From: Blautia coccoides
Lineage (GTDB): Bacteria; Bacillota; Clostridia; Lachnospirales; Lachnospiraceae
NCBI RefSeq assembly: GCF_034355335.1
Contig: NZ_CP136422.1
Location: forward strand, 5,554,501-5,618,500
Direction of reading: 5' to 3'
DNA length: 64,000 bases
The notes beneath the pieces are model-generated. The model ran no database searches. It worked only from the letters and a program-made list of their open reading frames with translations, and was not told where the DNA came from. Position 1 is the stretch's first letter. The number at the start of each line of letters is the position of its first letter. Position numbers and translations under genes: made by a program. Positions 7,549 to 16,079 of this stretch are shown here, piece by piece.

Positions 7549-10287
7549 ATGATTAAAAAAGTATTGAAGATCAACGGCCAGCCGCGCACTTTGATCGTGA
7601 GGGAAGAGGATTCCCTTGCCAAGGTACTCCGTGAACAGATGATGCTGACGGGATGTAAAGTAGGCTGCGGTCAGGGACAGTGCGGCACCTGTACTGTGAT
7701 CGTAAACGGCAAGGCCGTCCGCTCCTGTATCGTGAAAATGAGCAAACTGGAAGATGACTCGGAAATTGAAACTATTGAGGGCATTGGTACAGTGGATGAT
7801 CTGCATCCCCTTCAGGTAGCCTGGATGGGACACGGATGCGCACAGTGCGGATTCTGTTCACCGGGATTCATTATGTCCGCCAAGGTTCTCCTGGAGGAAA
7901 ATCCGTCACCTACCCGTGAGGAAGTGCGCCACTGGTTCCAAGTACACAGGAATCTGTGCCGCTGCACCGGATACAAGCCACTTGTGGACGCGGTAATGGA
8001 TGCCGCCAAGGTTCTGAGAGGGGAAATGAAAAAAGAGGACTTGATCTTCAAGCCGGTGGGCAATAAAATCCTTGGAACCAGCTATGTCCGCCCTTCAGCC
8101 CTCAAAAAAGTCACCGGAACCTGGGACTACGGTGCCGACATAGCGCTGCAGATGCCCGCGGGCACTGCGAGGCTGGCACTTGTGCAGGCTGAGATCCCCC
8201 ATGGGATTTTAAAGGGCATAGACTATTCTGAAGCGGAGAAAATGCCCGGTGTGATCAAAGTGATCACTGCAAAGGATGTAAAGGGAAAGAACCGCATTAG
8301 CGGCCTTATCACCTTTGCCAACAATAAAGGGGATGGCTGGGACCGTCCGATCCTCTGTGATGAAAAGATCTTCCAAATAGGGGATGCGGTGGCTATGATC
8401 GCCGCCGACACAGAGGAACACGCAAAAGAGGCAGCCAAAAAAGTACGGCTGGACCTTGAACCTCTTCCGGCTTATATGAGCGCGCCGGAGGCCATGGCAG
8501 AGGATGCCATTGAGATCCATCCGGGAACGCCCAACATTTACTACGAGACCAATTGTATCAAAGGGGAGGAGACAGGCCCCATCATGGAATCCGCAGCTTT
8601 TGTGGCGGAAGCAGAGACCTACAGCAGCCGGCAGCCTCATCTTCATCTGGAACCTGACTGCGGTTTTGCCTATATAGATGAGGAGGGAAGGCTTACGGTA
8701 CACTCCAAGAGCATCGGCATCCATCTGCACTCTGCCATGATCACCGCAGGTATCGGTATCGAACCGGATAAATTCCGGCTTGTACAGAACCCCTCCGGCG
8801 GCACCTTTGGATATAAATTCAGCCCCACCATGGAAGCCCTTCTGGGGGTTGCCTGTCTGGCGCTGGACGGACGTCCCTGCTCTCTGGTCTATGACATGTA
8901 CCAAAATATCACTTACACAGGAAAACGTTCCCCTGCCTTTATGAACATCCGTATGGCGGCAGATGAGAACGGCAGATTTCTGGCACTGGAAGGTGACAAT
9001 TATATTGACCACGGCCCGTATTCCGAGTTCGGCGACCTGCTGACTATGCGTCTGTCACAATTTACAGGTGCCGGCTATGATATCCGCAATATCCGCAACA
9101 GAAGCCGGACGGTATGCACAAACCATGCCTGGGGATCTGCCTTCCGCGGTTACGGTTCTCCCCAGTCTTACATGGGTTCTGAAGTCTGTATAGACATACT
9201 GGCAGAGAAGATGGGAATCGACCCATTTGAGCTTCGCTACCGCAACATCTACCGGGCGGGCACAGGGTGCACCACCCCTACCGGACAGGAACCTGAAGTG
9301 TACTGTCTGGAAGAGATGTACGAAAAAGCGCGGCCTGTCTATTATGAGGCAAAAGAGAGGCTTGCAAAGATGAACACAGACAAGCTCCGGTACGGAGTGG
9401 GATTCGCAAGCGGTATTTACGGCTGCGGCCTGGACGGAAAAGACAGTTCTTTTGCCAATATAAGGCTGAATCCTGACGGAACCTGTACGGTTTACAACTC
9501 CTGGGAGGACCACGGCCAGGGCGCTGATATCGGTGCGCTGACAATGGCTCATGAAGTTCTGCGCGAGGCCGGATTTACACCTGAAATGATCAAACTGGTA
9601 CAGAACGACACAGCCCTCACACCTGCTTCTGGGCCTGCCGGAGGAAGCCGTTCCAATGTAGTGACCGGCAATGCCACACGTGTGGCAGCCGAAATGCTCC
9701 TGAATGCCATGAGAAAGGATGATGGAACTTTCCGCACCTATGAGGAAATGACAGCAGAAAACATCCCCACCTATTATGAAGGAACATGGGCTGCGGCTGC
9801 CTGTACGGACTGTGACCTGGAGACCGCCCAGGGCGCGCCTTTCAGCAATTACATGTACGAACTGTTCATCCCCGAAGTTGAAGTCAACATGGAGACAGGA
9901 AAAGTCCGTGTCATCCGTCTGACTACCGTATGCGACTTCGGAACCATTATCAACAAAATCGTGGTGGACGGCCAGGTCTATGGCGGCTGTACCCAGGGAA
10001 TTGGGCTTGCACTCACCGAAGATTTTGAGGATTACAGCAGACATACCACATTAAAGGGATGTGGAATTCCTTATCCTGAGGACGTGCCCGATGACTTTAA
10101 CATTATATATACGGAAACTCCAAGGCCTCTTGGTCCCTTTGGGGCATCCGGCTGCGGAGAAGGCCCGCTCACTGCAGGACACCCGGCTATCCTGAGCGCC
10201 ATCTATAACGCAACAGGTGCAAGGGTACTGGAGATCCCGGCTCGTCCTGAAAAAGTAAAGGAAGCAATTGACGCTCTGAAAAAATAA
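7549..10287 (+). CDS. mop: MOP-type molybdenum aldehyde oxidoreductase
   Basis: Single-chain molybdo-iron-sulfur hydroxylase of 912 residues, the layout and length of the Desulfovibrio gigas aldehyde oxidoreductase (about 907), which oxidises aldehydes to carboxylic acids. Residues 1-75 hold the plant-type [2Fe-2S] cysteines (CKVGCGQGQCGTC), and residues 95-155 the second cluster (CAQCGFC and RNLCRCTGY). From about 190 on is the Mo-pterin region, with GGTFGYKFSPT, AFRGYGSPQ and the catalytic Glu in GASGCGEGPL. There is no FAD domain, so electrons must leave to a partner. The next gene, a flavo/Fe-S protein, is the obvious candidate. Strong ribosome site AAAGGAGGT. It leads the ten-gene operon. 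Substrate preference cannot be read from sequence, and a purine hydroxylase role is less likely given the MOP-like layout. Confidence 0.92.
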   Translation: MIKKVLKINGQPRTLIVREEDSLAKVLREQMMLTGCKVGCGQGQCGTCTVIVNGKAVRSCIVKMSKLEDDSEIETIEGIGTVDDLHPLQVAWMGHGCAQCGFCSPGFIMSAKVLLEENPSPTREEVRHWFQVHRNLCRCTGYKPLVDAVMDAAKVLRGEMKKEDLIFKPVGNKILGTSYVRPSALKKVTGTWDYGADIALQMPAGTARLALVQAEIPHGILKGIDYSEAEKMPGVIKVITAKDVKGKNRISGLITFANNKGDGWDRPILCDEKIFQIGDAVAMIAADTEEHAKEAAKKVRLDLEPLPAYMSAPEAMAEDAIEIHPGTPNIYYETNCIKGEETGPIMESAAFVAEAETYSSRQPHLHLEPDCGFAYIDEEGRLTVHSKSIGIHLHSAMITAGIGIEPDKFRLVQNPSGGTFGYKFSPTMEALLGVACLALDGRPCSLVYDMYQNITYTGKRSPAFMNIRMAADENGRFLALEGDNYIDHGPYSEFGDLLTMRLSQFTGAGYDIRNIRNRSRTVCTNHAWGSAFRGYGSPQSYMGSEVCIDILAEKMGIDPFELRYRNIYRAGTGCTTPTGQEPEVYCLEEMYEKARPVYYEAKERLAKMNTDKLRYGVGFASGIYGCGLDGKDSSFANIRLNPDGTCTVYNSWEDHGQGADIGALTMAHEVLREAGFTPEMIKLVQNDTALTPASGPAGGSRSNVVTGNATRVAAEMLLNAMRKDDGTFRTYEEMTAENIPTYYEGTWAAAACTDCDLETAQGAPFSNYMYELFIPEVEVNMETGKVRVIRLTTVCDFGTIINKIVVDGQVYGGCTQGIGLALTEDFEDYSRHTTLKGCGIPYPEDVPDDFNIIYTETPRPLGPFGASGCGEGPLTAGHPAILSAIYNATGARVLEIPARPEKVKEAIDALKK

Positions 10288-10298
10288 AGGATATCAGC

Positions 10299-10322
10299 GG
10301 GAGGGCGCTTCGGCGCCTTCCT
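10299..10322 (+). promoter_or_regulatory. UUCG-capped hairpin between the first two operon genes
   Basis: A 10-bp stem (with G-T wobbles) closes a TTCG loop in the C(TTCG)G context, an exceptionally stable tetraloop. It has no T-tract after it, so it is not a simple terminator. It could stabilise the upstream message or alter the ratio between the enzyme gene and the genes behind it. Confidence 0.6.
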
Positions 10323-10344
10323 GACAAAACGCAGGAGGGATTCC

Positions 10345-12594
10345 ATGCTTGAACTGAACCAGCAAAAATTACATGAACTGGAAGCGAAATGCACAAAGGA
10401 ACAGCCGCCTGCCGCCATGGCTGCCTGTCCTCTTCATGTGGACTGCCGGGAAATCTGCAGGGCCATAGCCGCCTCTGATTTTTCCAAAGCCAGGGAGCTG
10501 TACGAAAAAAACGCTGTTTTTCCCGGCATTTTAAGCCATTTGTGTGAGGAACCCTGCAAAAGTGCCTGTATCCGAACAGAGCATGGCGGTCCCATGCAGC
10601 TCCGCCTGCTGGAAAGCGCCGCACAAGCTTACGGTTCCTTGAAAAAAAGAAGGACTTTTCTTTCCAAAAGGCCCGAGAAAGCCGCAGTTGTGGGCGCCGG
10701 TCTGACCGGTTCATCCGCCGCCCTTGAACTGGGTAAGAAAGGATACTCTGTCACCGTATTTGAAAAAGCTGCCGAACCCGGCGGTTTTCTGCTGACGGAA
10801 AAGCGGCTGCCCAAAGAGGTCCTGCAAAAGGACCTGGAACGTCTGAAGGAATATAAGATTGAAATCCATACCCTGTACAGGGTTGATACGATAGAGACAC
10901 TCACAGAACAGTTTGACGCTGTCCTGCTGGCCTGGGGGCTTCATACCGAACCTGTGGTGACAGACCCCATGACCTTTTACGCCAATGAGGAAAAGCTCTT
11001 TGCCGCAGGAGACGCCCGCAGAACCAACAGCGGAACCATAACGGACGCACTCTCGGAAGGCAGGCGGGCAGCCATTTCCATAGACCGTTATCTGAAAAAG
11101 GTATCGCTTACAGCGGGACGTGAAGCGGAAGGAGGGTTTTCCACCACACTTCATGTAACCTTAAAGGATGAGAAAACCGTAAGCTCCGTCCTTTCCTCAG
11201 GCCTCCCCTCAAAGGAGGAGGCCATACAGGAAGCTTCACGCTGCCTGGAATGCACATGTACAGACTGTATAGACGCCTGCGCTTTTATGCGCCGCTACAA
11301 AGCCTGGCCGAAGAAATATCTCCGGGAAGTATACAACAATCTGGCCATTGCCATGGGTACAAGACACGCAAACAAAATGATAAATTCCTGCAGCCTCTGC
11401 GGGCAGTGTTCCTCCGTGTGTCCTCATGGACTGGATCTGGGGGAAGTCATACAGGAGGCCAGAAATATTATGGTTTCCCAGAATAAAATGCCGGCGTCGG
11501 CATTTGAATTTGCGCTGAACGACCTGGCATTTTCCAACTCGAAACACTGTTTTCTTGTGAAACCTGACCCCGATCAAGCGCAGCCCTCTTATCTTTATTT
11601 TCCGGGGTGCCAGCTTGCAGCCTCCACTCCAAATATCGTATGGCGGTCTTACCATGACCTGCGTTCCCGCCTTCCCGGCGGTACGGGCATTATGCTGGGC
11701 TGCTGCGGAATCATGGCAAAATGGGCCGGGCGAATGGATTTATACCAAGAGACAATCGAACAGCTTAAAAAATCATGGGAAAGCCTGGGCTGCCCTGAGG
11801 TGGTCACCGCATGCCCGGCCTGCCTTACATCCCTCTCAGAATCAATTCCCCGGATGCACTGCACAGGTATCTGGGAAGTACTGCATACGTTTGGCCTGCC
11901 AGACACAGCCTGGCCGGAGTCTTCTCCTTTGAGGATCCACGATGCCTGTCAGGCCAGAAACTCACCCGAGATCAGAGAACAGATCCGGCAGCTTGCCCAC
12001 ACCTGCGGGTTCAGTATCTCAGAGGGCAATTATACGGGAACGTCCTCCGGCTGCTGCGGTTACGGCGGTCTGACGCAGTTCTCCAACCCCTCCCTGGCCG
12101 ACGAAATGGCCGGGCAGTGTATCTCGGATACTGCGTCTCCCTTTCTTACATATTGTATCAACTGCCGGGACCGCTTCCTGAAACAGGGAGCCGAGGCTTA
12201 TCATATACTGGAACTTATCTATTCTTCTTCGGAAGATGAGCACCGATGGCCCTCATACTCCGTGAGACAGCAGAACCGTATGGATCTAAAGCGGAGACTG
12301 TCAAAGGAACTGTGGGGAGAAGATACGGAAGGAGAGATGCCCTTGAAGTTATATTATGACAGTGAAACAGCTGACCTGCTTGAGAGGCGCATGATCTTAG
12401 AGCGGGATATCTGTTCTGTCATCACAGCGGCTGAAGAGACCCGGGAACGGATCCGTGATACCCGCAGCGGGCTGTACATAGCCCACAAAATGGTGGGAAA
12501 CGTCACGTTTTGGGTGTGGTACCTGCCCCGGGAGGATGGATATGAGATCAGCCGCGTATACGCACACCGCATGGAGATCAAAGGGGATATGTAA
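10345..12594 (+). CDS. FAD-dependent oxidoreductase with 4Fe-4S and CCG (HdrD-like) domains
   Basis: Composite redox protein of 749 residues. The N-terminus (about 25-75) has GltD-type cysteines (CPLHVDCREIC, HLCEEPCKSAC). A dinucleotide-binding fold follows (AVVGAGLTGSSAA, about 112-140), with LFAAGDARR further on. Next are two ferredoxin-type 4Fe-4S motifs (CLECTCTDCIDAC; CSLCGQCSSVCP) and two CCG-type cysteine modules (PGC...GCCG; ACPAC; HDAC...SGCCGYGG) as in heterodisulfide reductase subunits. A C-terminal tail of about 90 residues matches nothing I know. Ribosome site GCAGGAGGG. It probably accepts electrons from the FAD-less aldehyde oxidoreductase and passes them to a quinone, thiol or NAD(P) partner; the acceptor is inference. 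Confidence 0.85.
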   Translation: MLELNQQKLHELEAKCTKEQPPAAMAACPLHVDCREICRAIAASDFSKARELYEKNAVFPGILSHLCEEPCKSACIRTEHGGPMQLRLLESAAQAYGSLKKRRTFLSKRPEKAAVVGAGLTGSSAALELGKKGYSVTVFEKAAEPGGFLLTEKRLPKEVLQKDLERLKEYKIEIHTLYRVDTIETLTEQFDAVLLAWGLHTEPVVTDPMTFYANEEKLFAAGDARRTNSGTITDALSEGRRAAISIDRYLKKVSLTAGREAEGGFSTTLHVTLKDEKTVSSVLSSGLPSKEEAIQEASRCLECTCTDCIDACAFMRRYKAWPKKYLREVYNNLAIAMGTRHANKMINSCSLCGQCSSVCPHGLDLGEVIQEARNIMVSQNKMPASAFEFALNDLAFSNSKHCFLVKPDPDQAQPSYLYFPGCQLAASTPNIVWRSYHDLRSRLPGGTGIMLGCCGIMAKWAGRMDLYQETIEQLKKSWESLGCPEVVTACPACLTSLSESIPRMHCTGIWEVLHTFGLPDTAWPESSPLRIHDACQARNSPEIREQIRQLAHTCGFSISEGNYTGTSSGCCGYGGLTQFSNPSLADEMAGQCISDTASPFLTYCINCRDRFLKQGAEAYHILELIYSSSEDEHRWPSYSVRQQNRMDLKRRLSKELWGEDTEGEMPLKLYYDSETADLLERRMILERDICSVITAAEETRERIRDTRSGLYIAHKMVGNVTFWVWYLPREDGYEISRVYAHRMEIKGDM

Positions 12595-12815
12595 TGTCAG
12601 AAAAATACTACGAAACTTACGCATTTGAACCCGGCAGCCTTATCTGTGACAGGTGCAGGACAGCGCTTGTGCCGGGTGAAGTTGTACTGCACTATATGGG
12701 AAACGATTTCCCCATTGAAATGCCGAAATGTCCTGTCTGCGGACAGGCCTTCATTCCGGAGGAACTGGCTATGGGGAAAATCCTGCAGGTAGAACAGGCA
12801 TTGGAGGACAAATGA
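12594..12815 (+). CDS. Small CxxC zinc-ribbon/redox protein (73 aa)
   Basis: Starts within the stop codon of the preceding gene (TAATG), so it is coupled to it. Two CxxC pairs (CDRC near residue 18 and CPVC near residue 46) flank a short beta-rich segment, giving a rubredoxin-like or zinc-ribbon fold of 73 residues. From memory, this matches the small redox family provisionally named after DVU_1557 of Desulfovibrio vulgaris, found next to MOP-type oxidoreductases there. A structural zinc or a one-electron iron site are both possible. It is one of several small accessory proteins of this operon. Confidence 0.75.
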   Translation: MSEKYYETYAFEPGSLICDRCRTALVPGEVVLHYMGNDFPIEMPKCPVCGQAFIPEELAMGKILQVEQALEDK

Positions 12816-12819
12816 CTAA

Positions 12820-13473
12820 ATGACAGAATTAATGGAAAATGACATCTGGGCAGACCAGGCGGCCTCCCATCCGGGAGGCCAAATGCTGACAAAGAGAATG
12901 ATACAAAGGGCACTCCAGGGCGGATGGCTGACAAAGCACAGCCGTCTTCTGGATCTGGGCTGCGGCAGCGGGGAGACCGTAAAACTGCTGCGGAGCATGG
13001 ATTTTCAGGCAGAGGGCATTGACTTAAGAACAGACAAGCATGAGGCATATCTGGTAAAAGGAGACGCCTCCCTTCTCCCGTGGAAGGAACACTTTTTTCA
13101 GGGTGTCCTGGCAGAGTGTACCTTATCTGTTATGGACACAGGTAAGGTACTTCCTGAAGTGCTGCGGATCTTGGAGCCGGGCGGTATCTTTCTGGTATCC
13201 GATATATTTGAACTCGGACGCCGGCCTACCTGGCCTGAAACCTATAATTTTGAACTTTTGTATCTGGAAAACGCCACTCCTTGTCTGAGAAGTTACATCA
13301 GCCAGTGGATCTGGAAAAATGAACGGGCCTGTCCTCCGCTCTGTCTGGAGGGCAGAAAAATCACTCCCGACAATCTTAGTTACTATTACGCGATACTGCG
13401 AAAAAAAGAAAGGGGGCAGGATATCTGTGGAACTCAGGGAATATCTGATGGAACTGGGCATGCAGGGCTTTGA
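12820..13473 (+). CDS. Class I SAM-dependent methyltransferase of the operon
   Basis: About 217 residues, ribosome site GGAGG 10 nt before the ATG. Motif I is clear (LLDLGCGSGETV, about residues 43-54), the acidic ribose-binding residue lies in GIDLR, and the motif IV/V region reads AECTLSVMDTGKVLPEVLRILEPGG. It resembles the family provisionally called DVU_1556-type in Desulfovibrio (recall, not checked). The substrate is unknown; genetic context suggests a cofactor precursor or a protein residue of the molybdo-enzyme pathway. The 3' end overlaps the next gene by 47 nt in another frame. Confidence 0.85.
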   Translation: MTELMENDIWADQAASHPGGQMLTKRMIQRALQGGWLTKHSRLLDLGCGSGETVKLLRSMDFQAEGIDLRTDKHEAYLVKGDASLLPWKEHFFQGVLAECTLSVMDTGKVLPEVLRILEPGGIFLVSDIFELGRRPTWPETYNFELLYLENATPCLRSYISQWIWKNERACPPLCLEGRKITPDNLSYYYAILRKKERGQDICGTQGISDGTGHAGL

Positions 13474-13855
13474 GTGCAGCCAGATCCTCATGATGCTGGC
13501 ACTGGAGACAGACGGGTGTGAAAACCCTGATCTGATACGGGCCATGAGCGGACTAACAGGCGGTATGGGCCACTGTCAAAAGGAATGCGGTGCCCTCACT
13601 GGAGGCTGCTGCGTACTGGGGTATTTCGCCGGAAGAGGCAGCACGGAAGAGATTGAACACAATCAGTTTCAAAAAATCGTCCAAGATTATGTAAACTGGT
13701 TTCAGGAAGAATTCGGAACCCCGGACGGAGGCACAGACTGCAGCTCCATACTGGGTCATGACTTTTCTAAAACATTTGCTGTATGCCTTCCCCTACTGGA
13801 AGCATGCCAGGAAAAATTGACAATGCTTTTAAGCGAGAATGGTGTGATTGATTGA
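13427..13855 (+). CDS. C-GCAxxG-C-C family protein
   Basis: I start at GTG 13427, preceded by AAAGGGGG, although the frame stays open further upstream inside the methyltransferase gene. The protein of 142 residues shows the family pattern: an early FECSQ cysteine, then GGMGHCQKECGALTGGCCVLG (split GHC...CGAL.GGCC) and a late DCSS. Such proteins are thought to bind a metal or redox cofactor, but no member of this branch has an assigned reaction that I know of. Membership of this operon suggests a role in handling sulfur, metal or electrons for the molybdo-enzyme. Confidence 0.82.
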   Translation: MELREYLMELGMQGFECSQILMMLALETDGCENPDLIRAMSGLTGGMGHCQKECGALTGGCCVLGYFAGRGSTEEIEHNQFQKIVQDYVNWFQEEFGTPDGGTDCSSILGHDFSKTFAVCLPLLEACQEKLTMLLSENGVID

Positions 13856-14958
13856 GTCAAAAAAAATATGATGATATTTATGTAGTGATCGCGGCCGCCG
13901 GATGTTCCCGGCGCATGAAGCAGTTTAAACCCCTGCTGCCGCTGAGTGACAAGTGCATCCTGGAATCCACCCTGAAGAATTTTCAGGATGCCGGGCTGCA
14001 CAACATTATAACTGTTGTCGGATACCGGAAGCAGAAGATGATTCCAATTCTGGAAAAGGCCGGTGTCTTTATTGTGGAAAATAATGCCTATGACGAGACT
14101 GATATGCTGGAATCCATCCGTCTTGGACTGCAGTCTCTCCCGCCCCGGGCCAATGCCGTATTTTTATGCCCTGCTGATGTGGCGCTTGTGTCCCCTTTCA
14201 CCATACGGGAACTCATAGCACATCACAGGGCATTTCCGTCTGCAGTCCTTCTACCCTCCTACCATGGAGAAACAGGACATCCTCCTCTTTTTACCAGACC
14301 TGTCATAGAGGCACTGGCGGATTACAGAGGAGATAACGGAATGCACGGTGTCCTGGAGCTTTTTAGGGATGACACAAAAATCCTGGAGGTGCCGGACCCG
14401 GAGATCCTGGAGGACGCCGATCTGCCAAAGGACTATGAACGTCTGAAAGAAGCGGCAAAAAACAGGGGCATTCCCAACACTCAGGTGTGCGAGGATATCT
14501 GGAATTACGTCAAGACCCCTTCCCGCGTACGCGCACACTGTATAGCTGTGGAAGAAACGGCACGGCAGCTTGCAGAAGAGTACAGCGCGAAACACAACAT
14601 CCATATAGACCAAAAGATACTGTCCCGGGCCGCGCTTCTGCACGATATGCAAAAGGGACAGCCGCATCACGCTGAGGCAGCGGCAGATATCCTGGAGCTT
14701 ATGGGCTGCTGCCGTATTGCGGAGTGTATAAGATATCACAGACAATTGCCGCCGCAGTTATGGGACACTGTCAACGAAGTTACTCTGCTCTATCTGGCTG
14801 ACCGCCTGGTGATCGAAGACCGGAGGGTAGATCTATCAGAGCGTTTCCGGCAGAAGGCAGAAAGGTTTGCAGGAAATCCGGATGCGCTGGCATGTCTGGA
14901 GAGAGACAGGAAAACCGCAGAACATCTGTATGAAATGATAAGGGGTGAAAAACCATGA
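13852..14958 (+). CDS. MobA/MocA-like nucleotidyltransferase fused to an HD domain
   Basis: The start is a TTG inside the ATTGAG overlap with the previous stop (4 nt), since an in-frame stop lies just upstream. Residues 8-190 are an NTP-transferase fold (VIAAAGCSRRMKQFKPLLPL; the metal-binding Asp in LCPADVAL), like the MocA/MobA enzymes that attach CMP or GMP to molybdopterin. Residues 225-360 contain an HD-type hydrolase core (LLHDMQKGQPHH, then IRYHR and ADRLV). MOP-type enzymes use the cytosine dinucleotide cofactor, so CTP:molybdopterin cytidylyltransferase activity is the best guess. What the HD domain hydrolyses is unknown. Confidence 0.86.
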   Translation: MSQKKYDDIYVVIAAAGCSRRMKQFKPLLPLSDKCILESTLKNFQDAGLHNIITVVGYRKQKMIPILEKAGVFIVENNAYDETDMLESIRLGLQSLPPRANAVFLCPADVALVSPFTIRELIAHHRAFPSAVLLPSYHGETGHPPLFTRPVIEALADYRGDNGMHGVLELFRDDTKILEVPDPEILEDADLPKDYERLKEAAKNRGIPNTQVCEDIWNYVKTPSRVRAHCIAVEETARQLAEEYSAKHNIHIDQKILSRAALLHDMQKGQPHHAEAAADILELMGCCRIAECIRYHRQLPPQLWDTVNEVTLLYLADRLVIEDRRVDLSERFRQKAERFAGNPDALACLERDRKTAEHLYEMIRGEKP

Positions 14959-16079
14959 TCTATCTGAACAACTCTGCAACTTCTTTTCCGAAGCCGCCCA
15001 TATTTGCTGATGCCTGGCAGCGGGCGTCAGTCAAAATACCCGGGCACGGAACACGCTCCACTTACCGGGAGGCAAAGGTACCTATTTCCTGCCGTCAGCG
15101 GCTGGCAAAGCTGCTGCATATAGATGACAGCAGGCGTATCATCTATGCACCAAATGCCACACATGCCCTTAATATGGGGCTTCTCGGATTCCCCTGGTCA
15201 AAAGGTGATGTTGTACTGACCAGCCGGGCGGAACATAATTCCGTGCTGCGTCCCTTATACAGCCTCCAAAAACGCGGGATGATCCGCTACTATGAGCTGG
15301 ATACCGACAAAAGCGGGCGTCTGGATATGGGTGTTTACCGGGAAGCGCTGGCAAGTCTTCATCCTCGTATGGTAATCATTACCCATGCGTCCAATGTGAC
15401 AGGCGCGGTAAATGACGCCGCAGTGATCGCAGATGAGGCTAAAAAAGCCGGTGCTGCTGTTTTTCTGGATGCCGCACAGACCGCGGGTGTAATCCCTGTC
15501 CTGCCGGCCCTGTGGAATGTGGATATGGCAGCCTTTACCGGACATAAATACCTGCTTGGCCCTCAGGGTACCGGAGCGCTGTATGTTTCACCGGATATAG
15601 AGCTTGCTCCTGTCTTTACAGGGGGAACCGGAATCTATTCTGATCTGGATGAAATGCCTGTGGATTATCCCATCCGTCTGGAGGCAGGCACACAAAACGA
15701 ACAGGGCATGGAGGTTTTGGGCGAAATGCTTGCATGGGCGGAAGATCATCCTTTTGATCTACACAGGCTGTTGGAATATGTCTATATGCTGGAGGACACT
15801 TTAAAAGGCCTTGGATGCTCTGTAGTACCTGTAACCGGCGGCCGTACACCTGTGCTTACCTTCACCTCACCGGATTACGCCCCCGCAGATATCGGGGATA
15901 TGCTGAGCGGCAGTTTTGACATTATCTGCCGTACCGGGCTTCACTGCGCGCCCCACATTTTCCCGTATATAGGGGCCGGCAGGGACGGAACGGTCAGGTT
16001 CAGCCTGTCCAGGTTCACCACACCAGAGGAGGTTTACCAGGTCATCAGCGCTTTAAAGGAGATTTTCAATGGAAATTAA
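14955..16079 (+). CDS. Class V aminotransferase, cysteine desulfurase-like
   Basis: PLP enzyme of 374 residues overlapping the previous gene by ATGA. It begins IYLNNSATSFPKP like NifS/SufS relatives. The PLP Lys is in FTGHKYLLGP (about residue 197), the cofactor Asp/Gln in FLDAAQTAG, and a Cys at the usual desulfurase position in TGLHCAPH. It could deliver sulfur, or selenium, to the Mo site as the equatorial sulfido ligand, or to another thio-cofactor made by the operon. No SufU or IscU scaffold lies nearby, which argues against general Fe-S assembly. Confidence 0.87.
   Translation: MIYLNNSATSFPKPPIFADAWQRASVKIPGHGTRSTYREAKVPISCRQRLAKLLHIDDSRRIIYAPNATHALNMGLLGFPWSKGDVVLTSRAEHNSVLRPLYSLQKRGMIRYYELDTDKSGRLDMGVYREALASLHPRMVIITHASNVTGAVNDAAVIADEAKKAGAAVFLDAAQTAGVIPVLPALWNVDMAAFTGHKYLLGPQGTGALYVSPDIELAPVFTGGTGIYSDLDEMPVDYPIRLEAGTQNEQGMEVLGEMLAWAEDHPFDLHRLLEYVYMLEDTLKGLGCSVVPVTGGRTPVLTFTSPDYAPADIGDMLSGSFDIICRTGLHCAPHIFPYIGAGRDGTVRFSLSRFTTPEEVYQVISALKEIFNGN

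Noticed and set aside
9055..10044. 329-codon frame antisense to the aldehyde oxidoreductase
   Set aside because: Shadow of a GC-rich coding region; no ribosome site and no recognisable domain.
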